NCBI RefSeq assembly: GCF_030813915.1
Contig: NZ_JAUSUJ010000020.1
Coordinates: 62,001-126,000, forward strand
Reading direction: 5' to 3'
Length of the DNA: 64,000 nucleotides
Source: Rhodoplanes tepidamans
GTDB taxonomy: Bacteria > Pseudomonadota > Alphaproteobacteria > Rhizobiales > Xanthobacteraceae
The first letter of the stretch is position 1; each line of letters opens with the position of its first letter. Below, piece by piece: positions 1 to 8,990 of this stretch. The position numbers were made by a program, and so were the translations under genes. The notes beneath the pieces are model-generated. The model saw nothing but the letters and a program-made list of their open reading frames with translations, was not told the DNA's origin and searched no databases.

Positions 1-1
1 C

Positions 2-3000
2 GCCGAGACGGCGCTCGCCCGCAACGACACCCGCACCGCCCTCACGGTGCTGGGCCAGCTCGTCACCGCGGCGCCCGACGTCGCGTCGAACTGGCTGCGG
101 CTCTCCCGCGCCGTCCTGCAGGTGAAGGGCGCCGACAGCCGCGAGCAGAACCTGCTGTGGGAGCGCGGCGCCACCGCCGCCTTCGTCGCCTATCAGCGGG
201 CCGCGACCCCGGCCGAGGAGGCCGACGCCCTGGTGCTGATCGGCCGCGCCTATGCGGACCGGCGGGTGTGGCGGCCGGCGCTCGACGCGCTGCGCCTCTC
301 GCTGGAGCTGAAGGAGGTCGCCGACGTCCGGGCCCGCTACGAGACGCTGCGCACCGACCACGGCTTCCGCCTGCTCGACTACTCGGTCGACGCCGACACC
401 GCCTCGCCGCGCGCCTGCTTCCAGTTCTCCGAGGCGCTGCCGGGCCCGCGCACGGATCTCTCGCCCTTCGTCTCGGTCGCCGGCGTCGACAAGCCGGCGA
501 TCGCGGCGGACGACCGCCAGCTCTGCGTCGAGGGCCTCAGGCACGGCGAGCGCTACGCCGTGACGATCCGGCCCGGGCTGCCGTCGACCGTCAAGGAGAC
601 GCTGCAGAAGGCCTCCGAGTTCAACCTCTATGTCCGCGATCGCAAGCCGTTCGTCCGCTTCTCGGGCAAGGCCTATGTGCTGCCGCGCACCGGCCAGCAG
701 GGCATCCCGGTCGTCAGCGTCAACACCTCGGCGGTGAGCATCAATGTCTACCGGATCGGCGACCGCAACCTGATCGACCCGGTGGCGGGCGAGGATCTGG
801 AGCGCAATCTGGATCGCTACGAGCTCGATCGCATCGCCGAGACCAAGGGCTCGAAGGTGTGGTCGGGCGAGCTTTCGGTGCAGTCGCCGCTCAATGCCGA
901 GGTGACCACCGCCTTCCCGGTCGGCCAGGCGATCGGCGACCTGAAGCCCGGCGTCTACGTGATGTCGGCCGAGGCCAAGGGCCCGAGCGACAACGACTGG
1001 TCGGCGCTGGCGACCCAGTGGTTCGTGGTCTCCGACCTCGGCCTCTCGGCCATGTCGGGCGGCGACGGCATCCATGTGTTCGTCAACGCGCTCGCCACGG
1101 CGGCGCCCAAGCCGCAGGTCGAGGTCCGGCTGGTCGCCCGCAACAACGAGATCCTGGCGGTCCGCAAGACCGACGCCGAGGGCCATGCCGTGTTCGAGGC
1201 GGGGCTGGCCCGGGGCGAGGGCGGCGCGGCGCCGGCCATGATCGTCGGCATCAACGACAACGGCCGCGACTACGCCTTCCTCAGCCTCAAGGCGCCGGCC
1301 TTCGATCTCTCCGACCGCGGCGTGAAGGGCCGTGCGGCGCCGGCCGGCCTCGACGCGTTCGTGGTGACCGAGCGCGGCGTCTACCGCACCGGCGAGACCG
1401 TGCACGCGACCGCGCTCCTGCGCGACGGCCTCGGCGTCGCCGCGGCCGGGGTGCCGCTGACGCTGGTGTTCGAGAGGCCGGACGGCGTCGAGCATCGCCG
1501 CGCCGTGGTCGCCGACCAGGGCCTCGGCGGCCGCGCCTACGATCTTCCCATCGTCTCGACGGCGCCGACCGGGACCTGGCGGCTCAAGGCCTACACGGAC
1601 CCGAAGCGCCCACCGGTCGGCGAGACGACCTTCCTGGTCGAGGACTACGTGCCCGACCGGATCGAGTTCGACCTCTCGACCAAGGCGACCGGGATCGCCA
1701 AGGGCACCCCGGTCGAGATCGCCGTCGACGGCCGCTATCTCTACGGCGCGCCGGCCTCGAACCTCGAGCTGGAAGGCGAGGTGACGATCAAGGCCGCGAA
1801 GGAGCGCGCCGGCTTCCCCGGCTACGAGTTCGGCACCGTCGACGACGAGTCCGAGAGCGACGCCGAGGCGAGCCGGATCACGCTCGACGACCTGCCGGCG
1901 ACCGACGAGAAGGGGCGTGCCATCGTCCCGGTCACGGTGGACAAGCTGCCGGACAGCAGCCGGCCCCAGGAGGCCCAGGTCGTCATCCGCATGGCGGAGA
2001 CGGGCGGCCGGGCGGTCGAGCGCAAGCTCACGCTGCCGGTCGTCCCGGCCGGGCCGATGATCGGCGTCAAGCCGCTGTTCTCCGGCCGCTCGCTCGGCGA
2101 GGGCGAGACCGCGAGCTTCGACGTCGTGGTGCTGTCGCCCGAGGGCCAGGCGCTGGCGCGCCGGGGCCTCAGATACGAGCTCCTCAAGGTCGACACCCGC
2201 TACCAGTGGTACCGCCAGGATGGGTCCTGGCAGTACGAGCCGATCAAGACCACCAGGCGGGTCGCCGACGGCACGCTCGACGTCGCGCCCGGCCAGCCCG
2301 GCCGCATCGCCGCCCCCGTGCAGTGGGGCCGCTACCGGCTCGACGTCTCGTCGAGCGATCCCGACGGCCCGACCACCTCGATCTCGTTCGACGCCGGCTT
2401 CTTCGCCGAGGCGTCGGCCGATACGCCCGACCTGCTGGAAATCGCCCTCGACAAGCCCGAGGTGAAGGCCGGCGACACGCTGACCGTGTCGGTCACGGCC
2501 CGCGCCGCCGGGCGCGTGCGGCTGAGCGTGATCGGCGACCGGCTGATCACCACGCTGAACCAGGAGGTGCCGCAGGGGACGAGCCAGATCAGTGTGCCGG
2601 TGGGCAGCGACTGGGGCAGCGGCGCCTATGTGGTGGCGACCCATCTGCGGCCGCTCGACGCCCAGGCGAAGCGCATGCCGGGCCGCGCCATCGGGGTGCA
2701 GTGGCTCGCGGTCGATCGCGCGGCCAGGACCCTGCAGGTTACGCTTTCGACGCCGCAGCTCATGCGGCCGAACACGACCCTGCGCGTGCCGGTCGCGATC
2801 GACGGGCTCGCCGGGGCCGGCGAGCCGGCCGGACAGGAGGCGCGCATCACGGTCGCGGCCGTCGATGTCGGCATCCTCAACCTCACCGGCTACAAGCCGC
2901 CGGCGCCCGACGAGCACTATCTCGGCCAGCGCCGCCTGTCCGCCGATCTGCGCGACCTCTACGGCCACCTGATCGACGGCATGCAGGGGACGGTCGGGGC

Positions 3001-5056
3001 GATCCGCACCGGCGGCGACGCCGCGGCGGCCGAGATGCAGGGCTCGCCGCCCACCCAGCCGCCCGTGGCGCTGTTCTCCGGCGTCGTGCCGGTCGGGCCG
3101 GACGGCAAGGCCGAGGTGACGTTCGACATCCCGGCCTTCGCCGGCACGGTGCGGGTCATGGCCGTCGCCTGGTCGAAGGACAAGGTCGGCCGCGCCGCGA
3201 CCGACGTGACGGTGCGCGACCCCGTGGTGCTCACCACCACGCTGCCGCGCTTCCTGCTCACCGGCGACCGCTCGACCGTCCAGCTCGAGCTCGACAATGT
3301 CGAGGGCAGGGCGGGCGACTACCGGGTCGCGGCCTCGGTCGAGGGGCCCGCACAGATCGCGTCCGCGGCGCCGGCGACCGTGCGGCTGCCGGCCCGCCAG
3401 CGCGGCTCGCTGTCGCTGCCCATCACCGCGACCGCCGCCGGCGCGGCGACCGTGAAGATCGCCGTCACGGGCCCCGACGGCTTCGCGCTGGAGCGGACCT
3501 ATCCGCTCGCCGTGAAGCCGGCGACCCAGATCGCCACCCGGCGCACGGTGCGCACCATCGGGCGCGGTGAAAGCCTGTCGCTCGCCGACGACCTGTTCCG
3601 GGATCTCGTCCCCGGCACGGGGGCGCTCGCCCTGTCGGTCGGCCCGTCGACGGCGCTCGACGCGGCGACGCTCCTGAAGGCGCTCGACCGCTATCCGTTC
3701 GGCTGCTCGGAGCAGATCACCAGCCGGGCGCTGCCGCTCCTCTACGTCAACGACCTCGCCGTGGAGGCGCATCTCGCCCTCGACCAGGATGCCGACCAGC
3801 GCATCCGCGACGCCGTCGACCGGCTGCTCGCCCGCCAGGACTCCTCGGGCTCGTTCGGCCTGTGGGGCGTCGGCGGCAGCGACGCCTGGCTCGACGCCTA
3901 TGTCACGGACTTCCTCACGCGGGCGCGGGAACGCGGCTTCGTCGTGCCGGACAACGCCTTCAAGCTGGCGCTGGAGCGGTTGAAGAACTACGTCGCCAAC
4001 GCGCCGGAGCCCGGCCGCGAGGGCGCGCGCGACCTGCCCTTCGCCCTCTACGTGCTGGCCCGCAACGGTGCGGCACCGGTCGGCGATCTCCGCTACATCG
4101 CCGACACCAAGCTCGGCGAGTTTTCGACCCCGATCGCCAAGGCGCATGTCGGGGCGGCGCTGGCGCTGCTCGGCGATCGCGTCCGGGCCGAGCGGGTGTT
4201 CTCGGCCGCCGTGCAGGCGATCGAGCCCCCCAAGGCGCTGGAGTTCGGCCGGCCCGACTACGGCTCCTCGCTGCGTGACGCCGCCGCCGTGACGGCGCTG
4301 GCGGCCGAGAGCGGCGCCGCGGCGAGCCTGCTGCCGGCGGCTCTGAAGGGCGTGGAGGAGGCGAGGGCGCGGGCCTTCTACACCTCCACCCAGGAGAACG
4401 CGTGGATGGTGCTGGCGGCGCGCGCCCTGTCGAAGTCCGTGCCGCTGTCGCTCGATGTCGCCGGCAGCCCGCGGACGAGCCCGCTCTACCGGACCTTCCG
4501 TCCGGCCGAGCTCGCCTCGCCGTTCCGCCTCGCCAACACGGGCGAGGCGCCGGTCCAGGCCGTGGTGTCGGTCTCCGGCGCCCCGGTGGTGCCGGAGCCC
4601 GCCGCCGACAAGGGCTTCAAGATCGAGCGCACCTACTTCACCCTCGACGGCGAGAAGGTCGACGCCTCGAAGGCGAGGCAGAACCAGCGTTTCGCCGTGG
4701 TGCTGACGATCACCGAGCCGCAGCCGCAATACGGCCGCGTCCTGGTCGTCGATCCGCTGCCGGCCGGCTTCGAGATCGACAACCCTAGGCTCGTCTCCTC
4801 CGGCGAGACCGGGACGCTCGACTGGATCCAGGACGCCGCCGAGCCCGACAAGGCCGAGTTCCGCGACGACCGCTTCTCGGCGGCCTTCACCCGCAACGCC
4901 AAGTCGCCGGCCGTGTTCACGGTGGCCTATGTGGTGCGGGCCGTCTCGCCCGGCCGCTACGTGCTGCCGCAGGCCTATGTGGAGGACATGTACCGCCCCG
5001 ACCGCTTCGGCCGCACCGGAACCGGCACGGTCGAGGTGAGCGTGTCGCGGCAGTAG
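2..5056 (+). CDS. Alpha-2-macroglobulin family protein (partial, 5' end outside the window)
   Basis: Large bacterial alpha-2-macroglobulin of the YfhM type, thought to sit in the periplasm and trap foreign proteases, protecting the cell after wall damage. The reading frame is open back to base 2, so the GTG at 47 is probably not the true start and the signal or lipobox region is missing. Repeated beta-sandwich macroglobulin domains fill most of the protein. A CxEQ thioester motif (Cys-Ser-Glu-Gln, bases 3704-3715) is followed by the alpha-helical thioester domain and a C-terminal receptor-binding-like domain ending near VEVSVSRQ. The thioester is therefore likely functional. It normally pairs with pbpC, which lies downstream here behind an inserted IS. 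Confidence 0.93.
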   Translation, partial: AETALARNDTRTALTVLGQLVTAAPDVASNWLRLSRAVLQVKGADSREQNLLWERGATAAFVAYQRAATPAEEADALVLIGRAYADRRVWRPALDALRLSLELKEVADVRARYETLRTDHGFRLLDYSVDADTASPRACFQFSEALPGPRTDLSPFVSVAGVDKPAIAADDRQLCVEGLRHGERYAVTIRPGLPSTVKETLQKASEFNLYVRDRKPFVRFSGKAYVLPRTGQQGIPVVSVNTSAVSINVYRIGDRNLIDPVAGEDLERNLDRYELDRIAETKGSKVWSGELSVQSPLNAEVTTAFPVGQAIGDLKPGVYVMSAEAKGPSDNDWSALATQWFVVSDLGLSAMSGGDGIHVFVNALATAAPKPQVEVRLVARNNEILAVRKTDAEGHAVFEAGLARGEGGAAPAMIVGINDNGRDYAFLSLKAPAFDLSDRGVKGRAAPAGLDAFVVTERGVYRTGETVHATALLRDGLGVAAAGVPLTLVFERPDGVEHRRAVVADQGLGGRAYDLPIVSTAPTGTWRLKAYTDPKRPPVGETTFLVEDYVPDRIEFDLSTKATGIAKGTPVEIAVDGRYLYGAPASNLELEGEVTIKAAKERAGFPGYEFGTVDDESESDAEASRITLDDLPATDEKGRAIVPVTVDKLPDSSRPQEAQVVIRMAETGGRAVERKLTLPVVPAGPMIGVKPLFSGRSLGEGETASFDVVVLSPEGQALARRGLRYELLKVDTRYQWYRQDGSWQYEPIKTTRRVADGTLDVAPGQPGRIAAPVQWGRYRLDVSSSDPDGPTTSISFDAGFFAEASADTPDLLEIALDKPEVKAGDTLTVSVTARAAGRVRLSVIGDRLITTLNQEVPQGTSQISVPVGSDWGSGAYVVATHLRPLDAQAKRMPGRAIGVQWLAVDRAARTLQVTLSTPQLMRPNTTLRVPVAIDGLAGAGEPAGQEARITVAAVDVGILNLTGYKPPAPDEHYLGQRRLSADLRDLYGHLIDGMQGTVGAIRTGGDAAAAEMQGSPPTQPPVALFSGVVPVGPDGKAEVTFDIPAFAGTVRVMAVAWSKDKVGRAATDVTVRDPVVLTTTLPRFLLTGDRSTVQLELDNVEGRAGDYRVAASVEGPAQIASAAPATVRLPARQRGSLSLPITATAAGAATVKIAVTGPDGFALERTYPLAVKPATQIATRRTVRTIGRGESLSLADDLFRDLVPGTGALALSVGPSTALDAATLLKALDRYPFGCSEQITSRALPLLYVNDLAVEAHLALDQDADQRIRDAVDRLLARQDSSGSFGLWGVGGSDAWLDAYVTDFLTRARERGFVVPDNAFKLALERLKNYVANAPEPGREGARDLPFALYVLARNGAAPVGDLRYIADTKLGEFSTPIAKAHVGAALALLGDRVRAERVFSAAVQAIEPPKALEFGRPDYGSSLRDAAAVTALAAESGAAASLLPAALKGVEEARARAFYTSTQENAWMVLAARALSKSVPLSLDVAGSPRTSPLYRTFRPAELASPFRLANTGEAPVQAVVSVSGAPVVPEPAADKGFKIERTYFTLDGEKVDASKARQNQRFAVVLTITEPQPQYGRVLVVDPLPAGFEIDNPRLVSSGETGTLDWIQDAAEPDKAEFRDDRFSAAFTRNAKSPAVFTVAYVVRAVSPGRYVLPQAYVEDMYRPDRFGRTGTGTVEVSVSRQ

Positions 5057-5111
5057 CGTTGGTGCGGGTCGAGGCTCACTGATGACCTCGGAAGATCGAC
5101 ACGGCACAGCG

Positions 5112-5140
5112 CCACCCTCTCCCCTCGCGGGAGAGGGTGG
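5112..5140. repeat. Palindromic intergenic repeat, left part of a cluster
   Basis: Two perfect 12-bp arms (CCACCCTCTCCC and its complement) flank a 5-base loop, 56 bp after the macroglobulin stop codon. The same CCCTCTCCC/GGGAGAGGG core recurs at 6632-6656 and, in degenerate form, at 17292-17430, so this is a repeat family rather than only a terminator. It could still end transcription of the macroglobulin gene, but there is no T-run. Confidence 0.75.
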
Positions 5141-5159
5141 ACGGGGGTCCTGACCGGCT

Positions 5160-5197
5160 ACATGGGTGACAGTTTAGACCGACGACATGGGTGACAG
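5160..5197 (+). repeat. Left terminal inverted repeat of the IS481 element
   Basis: 38 bp, matching the complement of 6481-6518 with about ten mismatches. It contains ACATGGGTGACAG twice (5160-5172 and 5185-5197), which could give two transposase binding sites. Confidence 0.8.
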
Positions 5198-5227
5198 GTC
5201 TAGAGATCGGCGGGGAGGGCCTTGCCG

Positions 5228-6457
5228 ATGGGCTGGAAGGAGACCTGCGCCGTGGACGAGCGGATGCGCTTTGTTTTGGCGATCGAGGCTGGGGACGAGC
5301 CTGTGGCGGCGGTCTGTCGTCGGTTCGGGGTGAGCCGGAAGAGCGGCTACAAATGGCTGGAGCGGTATCGATCGGAGGGTTTGGCAGGGCTGGCGGACCG
5401 CTCGCGGGCGCCGCGGCATCATGCGTGCGCGGTGAGTGCCGAGGCGATCGAGCGCTGCCTTTCGGTACGGCGGGCGCATCCGACCTGGGGTCCGTTGAAG
5501 GTTCGGGCGTTCCTGGTCCGGCAGGCGCCGGCGCTGGTGTGGCCGGCGGCGAGCACGATCGGGGCGCTGTTCGACCGCGAAGGGCTGACGGTGAAGCGGC
5601 GGCTGCGGCGGCGGGTTCCGCCGGGGGCGCCGTTCGGGGCGTGCGCGTCAGCCAACGACACCTGGTGCATGGACTTCAAGGGCTGGTTCGTGACCGGGGA
5701 CGGGACGCGTTGCGAGCCGTGGACGCTGCAGGATGCGCACAGCCGTTATCTGCTGCGCTGCCAGGCGCTGCCGCGCACCGACGGGGCGCATGTGTGGCCT
5801 GTGCTGGAGGCGGCGTTCCGGGAGTTCGGGCTGCCGCTGCGGCTGCGCTCGGACAACGGGGCGCCGTTCGCCTCGGGTGGCGCCGGCGGGCTGTCGCGGC
5901 TTTCGATCAAGATCATGATCAAGATCATCAAGGCGGGGGTGACACCGGAACGGATCCGGCCCGGCAAGCCGCAGCAGAACGGCCGTCTGGAGCGGCTGCA
6001 TCTGACGCTGCTGCAGGACACGGCCTCGCCGCCGGCCGGCACTCTGCGCGATCAGCTGGAGCGGTTCCGGGCGTTTCGGCGGACCTACAACGAGGAGCGC
6101 CCGCACCAGGCGCTCGCCGACGCGACGCCGGCCGAGCACTTCGCCGCGTCGCCGCGTCGCCGCGTCGGCGTGCTGCGCGAGCCGGAGTACCCCGCGGCCG
6201 ACGCGGTGCGGCGGGTGCGCAGCAACGGCGAGATCAAGTGGGGCGGCCGGCTCGTCTACGTCAACGAGGCGCTGGCCGGCGAGCCGGTCGGTCTGTTCGA
6301 GGACGAGGACGGTCGCGTCGAGGTGATCTTTGGACCGGTCCTGCTCGGCGTCATAACGCCCGGCGACGACCGGCTGAAGCGGCCGAAGCGCTGTGGACTT
6401 GTGGACGACGCAGCGCGTCGCCCACAGAGCCCACAGCCCCCACAATCGCAGCAATAG
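5228..6457 (+). CDS. IS481-family transposase (DDE integrase core)
   Basis: 409-residue transposase that would cut and rejoin the surrounding IS. The N-terminal helix-turn-helix region (about residues 10-60, with CRRFGVSRKSGYKWLERY) is followed by an rve-type catalytic core. The expected acidic residues are visible in WCMDFKGW, LRSDNGAPF and QQNGRLERLH. The carboxy end carries the usual small C-terminal region (VRSNGEIKWGGRL). I chose ATG 5228 (MGWKETCAVDERMRF) over the TTG two codons earlier because the family normally starts this way. No frameshift or missing catalytic residue is seen, so the element may still be mobile. Confidence 0.93.
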   Translation: MGWKETCAVDERMRFVLAIEAGDEPVAAVCRRFGVSRKSGYKWLERYRSEGLAGLADRSRAPRHHACAVSAEAIERCLSVRRAHPTWGPLKVRAFLVRQAPALVWPAASTIGALFDREGLTVKRRLRRRVPPGAPFGACASANDTWCMDFKGWFVTGDGTRCEPWTLQDAHSRYLLRCQALPRTDGAHVWPVLEAAFREFGLPLRLRSDNGAPFASGGAGGLSRLSIKIMIKIIKAGVTPERIRPGKPQQNGRLERLHLTLLQDTASPPAGTLRDQLERFRAFRRTYNEERPHQALADATPAEHFAASPRRRVGVLREPEYPAADAVRRVRSNGEIKWGGRLVYVNEALAGEPVGLFEDEDGRVEVIFGPVLLGVITPGDDRLKRPKRCGLVDDAARRPQSPQPPQSQQ

Positions 6458-6480
6458 CAGACCTGAACGAAACGGGAATT

Positions 6481-6518
6481 GTGTCACCCATGTCCCAGGT
6501 CAGATCTGTAACCTATGT
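6481..6518 (+). repeat. Right terminal inverted repeat of the IS481 element
   Basis: Complement of the left end, with the TGTCACCCATGT core at 6482-6493 and a weaker second copy. It contains GTG 6481 and ATG 6490, both in frame with the downstream pbpC gene. Confidence 0.8.
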
Positions 6519-8736
6519 TCCCGGTTGCTCACGGGCCGAGCGGAGCGAGGCTCGGCCGGGTGAGGGGGGCTTCCCCGAGCTCGGAGCTCGTGGCACGCCC
6601 CCTCACCCGGTTCCGAGCAGCGCTCGGAACCACCCTCTCCCACGAGGGGAGAGGGTCTTTCGCGCCCGCTCGACGTTCGTTGCGATCATCGCTGCCGTGC
6701 TCGTCGCATCGGCCCTCGGCGCCGGCGCGCTGTGGGTGAACTCCCTCGGCCCGCCGCCGCTCGGCAAGGATCTCGCCTGGTCGACCGTGGTGCTCGACCG
6801 CGACGGCCGCATCCTCCGGCCCTATGCCACGCCCGAGGGCCGCTGGCGGCTGCGGGCAGCGCGCCAGGACGTCGATCCGCGCTTCTTCGAGCTGCTGCTC
6901 GCCTACGAGGACCGGCGGTTTCGCGACCACGCCGGCGTCGACCCCCGGGCCTTCGGCCGGGCGGCCCTGCAGCTCGCGACCAACGGGCGGGTCGTGTCGG
7001 GCGGATCGACCCTCACCATGCAGGTGGCCCGGCTGCTCGAGCCGCGCACCGAGCGGTCGCTCGCGGCGAAGCTCCGCCAGGCGGTGCGCGCCGTTCAGAT
7101 CGAGCGGGTCCTGTCGAAGGACGAGATCCTCGGCCTCTATTTGTCGCTCGCGCCCTATGGCGGCAACCTGGAGGGCATCCGGGCGGCCTCGCTCGCCTGG
7201 TTCGGCAAGGAGCCGCGGCGGCTGACGCTCGGCGAGGCGGCGCTGCTCGTCGCGCTGCCGCAGTCGCCGGAGGCGCGGCGGCCGGACCGCTCCCCCGAGA
7301 CGGCTCGGCGCGCCCGCGACCGGGTGCTCGACCGGATGGCCGCGGCCGGCGTGATCGAGCCGGGCGAGATCGACCGGGCCAAGGCCGAGCCGGTGCCGAC
7401 CGGGCGCCGGCCGATGCCCATGCTGGCGCCGCACACGGCCGACCGGCTGGCTGCCGAGGCGCCGCAGAAATCATTGCACCGAACGACCTTGGAGGCACCG
7501 CTTCAAGTCGCGTTCGAAGCTCTTGCAAAGGACCGGGCGGCGGCCCTCGGTCCCGACCTCTCGGTCGCGGTGCTGGCGGTGGAGCACGCCACGGGCGAGG
7601 TTCTGGCCCGGGTCGGCTCGGCCGACTGGGCGGACGCCCGCCGGGCCGGCCAAGTGGACATGACGCTGGCGGTGCGCTCGCCCGGCTCGACCCTCAAGCC
7701 GCTGATCTTCGGCCTCGGCTTCGAGGACGGCTTTCTCCATCCCGAGACGCTGCTTGACGACCGGCCGGTCCGCTACGGCGCCTATGCGCCCGAGAACTTC
7801 GACCTGACCTTTCAGGGGACCGTGACGGCCCGGAAGGCGCTGCAGCTGTCGCTCAACGTCCCGGCCGTGCAGGTGCTGGACAAGATCGGGCCGAACCGCT
7901 TCGCCGCCCGCATCGCCCAGGCCGGCGCGCGGCTGGTGCTGCCGCCCGGCGAGGCGCCCGGCCTCGCGATGGGGCTCGGCGGCACCGGCATCACGCTGGC
8001 CGACCTGGTGCGGCTCTACGGCGGGCTCGCCCGGCTCGGCACCACCGTCCCCCTCGCCGAGCGGCTCGACGAGGCGGGGCTCGTTCCGCCGCCCGAGCAG
8101 ACGCTGCGGCTGCTCGATCCGGTGGCGGCCTGGTCGGTCGGCAACGTGCTGCTCGGCGCGCCGCCGCCCGAGAACGCGGTCGGCGGCCGCATCGCCTTCA
8201 AGACCGGCACGTCCTACGGCTATCGCGACGCCTGGGCGGTCGGCTTCGACGGCCGCCGCACCATCGGCGTGTGGGTCGGCCGGCCGGACGGGGCGCCGGT
8301 GCCCGGCATGATCGGCCGCGGCACCGCGGCGCCGATCCTGTTCGATGCGTTCGCCAGGCTGGGAAAGCCGATCGCCCCGCTGCCGCCGGCGCCGCGCGGC
8401 ACCCTGTTCGCGTCCACGGGCAAGCTGCCGCTGCCGCTGCAGCGCTTCCGCCCCGGCGCACTGCCGAGCGCCGGCAGCGAGCCGCCCCTGAAGATCGTCT
8501 TCCCGCCGAACGGCGCCCGCCTGGAGCTCGCCGCCGAGGCCGGCGAGACGGCCGCGCTCGCCGTCAAGGTCGCCGGCGGCTCCGGGCCGGTCACGGTGCT
8601 GATGGACGGCCTGCCGCGGGCGACGCTGCGCGACCGCCGCACCGTCACCGTGACGCCCGACGGTCCCGGCTTCGTCCGCCTCACCGTCACGGATTCCTCC
8701 GGCGCCACCGACAGCGTGCTGGTGCGGGTGCAGTAG
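6490..8736 (+). CDS. pbpC: Penicillin-binding protein 1C (bifunctional glycosyltransferase/transpeptidase); start codon displaced
   Basis: Inner-membrane peptidoglycan synthase, the usual partner of bacterial macroglobulins. After a transmembrane anchor (bases about 6673-6738) comes a GT51 domain with YEDRRFRDHAG and GGSTLTMQ. The transpeptidase domain has the catalytic SxxK in PGSTLKP (bases 7687-7698), QLSLN and FKTGTS (Lys at 8200), and a BiPBP_C-type domain ends the protein. The start is odd. No ATG, GTG or TTG exists in frame between 6490 and 6697, and GTG 6697 would cut the anchor. The listed start lies in the IS right end and forces translation through 150 bases of palindromic repeat. 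The gene may be translated poorly or from a non-standard codon. Confidence 0.85.
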   Translation: MSQVRSVTYVPGCSRAERSEARPGEGGFPELGARGTPPHPVPSSARNHPLPRGERVFRARSTFVAIIAAVLVASALGAGALWVNSLGPPPLGKDLAWSTVVLDRDGRILRPYATPEGRWRLRAARQDVDPRFFELLLAYEDRRFRDHAGVDPRAFGRAALQLATNGRVVSGGSTLTMQVARLLEPRTERSLAAKLRQAVRAVQIERVLSKDEILGLYLSLAPYGGNLEGIRAASLAWFGKEPRRLTLGEAALLVALPQSPEARRPDRSPETARRARDRVLDRMAAAGVIEPGEIDRAKAEPVPTGRRPMPMLAPHTADRLAAEAPQKSLHRTTLEAPLQVAFEALAKDRAAALGPDLSVAVLAVEHATGEVLARVGSADWADARRAGQVDMTLAVRSPGSTLKPLIFGLGFEDGFLHPETLLDDRPVRYGAYAPENFDLTFQGTVTARKALQLSLNVPAVQVLDKIGPNRFAARIAQAGARLVLPPGEAPGLAMGLGGTGITLADLVRLYGGLARLGTTVPLAERLDEAGLVPPPEQTLRLLDPVAAWSVGNVLLGAPPPENAVGGRIAFKTGTSYGYRDAWAVGFDGRRTIGVWVGRPDGAPVPGMIGRGTAAPILFDAFARLGKPIAPLPPAPRGTLFASTGKLPLPLQRFRPGALPSAGSEPPLKIVFPPNGARLELAAEAGETAALAVKVAGGSGPVTVLMDGLPRATLRDRRTVTVTPDGPGFVRLTVTDSSGATDSVLVRVQ
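6556..6656. repeat. Composite palindromic repeat running into the pbpC coding region
   Basis: There are two hairpins. The first has perfect 13-bp arms CCGGGTGAGGGGG (6556-6568) and CCCCCTCACCCGG (6598-6610). The second has 10-bp arms ACCCTCTCCC (6632-6641) and GGGAGAGGGT (6647-6656). The units match those at 5112-5140 and 17292-17430. The last arm ends about 20 bases before the pbpC membrane anchor, so the repeat occupies what should be the start of that gene. Confidence 0.75.
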
Positions 8737-8751
8737 CGGGCCGGCGTGTCG

Positions 8752-8820
8752 GTCCCGTCATGCCCGCGCCTGTCGCGGCATCCATCGCGACGCCGCCACG
8801 AGGGCGTGGATCGCCGGGAC
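8752..8820. repeat. Imperfect inverted repeat downstream of pbpC
   Basis: The outer arms are GTCCCG (8752-8757) and CGGGAC (8815-8820). An inner ATCCA...GACGCC faces GGCGTGGAT. The word pattern resembles the degenerate intergenic repeats common in Hyphomicrobiales. A second reading is a transcription end for pbpC. Confidence 0.4.
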
Positions 8821-8990
8821 GAGCCGTCCGTGATCGGACGAGAACTCAAGAATCGGGTCCAAGATGTTGATTTCAGGATAATTTCGTCAGTGTTGCCGCA
8901 TCGCGACACGGCAGGAATGCGCGGCGGCGGGGCGCTTTCCCCCCCGACGGCTTTTCTCTATTGTCCGCGCGACTTCAGCAGGACCCGGGA

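Larger units (their letters stand above)
5160..6518 (+). mobile_element. IS481-family insertion sequence, about 1.36 kb, apparently intact
   Basis: The element is bounded by 38-bp imperfect inverted repeats at 5160-5197 and 6481-6518. Each end holds two tandem copies of an ACATGGGTGACA-like word, 25 bp apart. Complementarity may extend a few bases outward (ACCGG on both sides), so the exact termini are uncertain by up to about 7 bp, and I could not define a target duplication. One transposase gene fills the element. It lies between the macroglobulin gene and pbpC, inside a cluster of palindromic repeats, and its right end supplies the only upstream in-frame start codons for pbpC. Confidence 0.85.

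Noticed and set aside
5191-8736. A single 1181-residue frame spanning the IS and pbpC
   Set aside because: Its first third is the transposase gene read in the wrong frame. Only the part from about 6650 matches a protein family.
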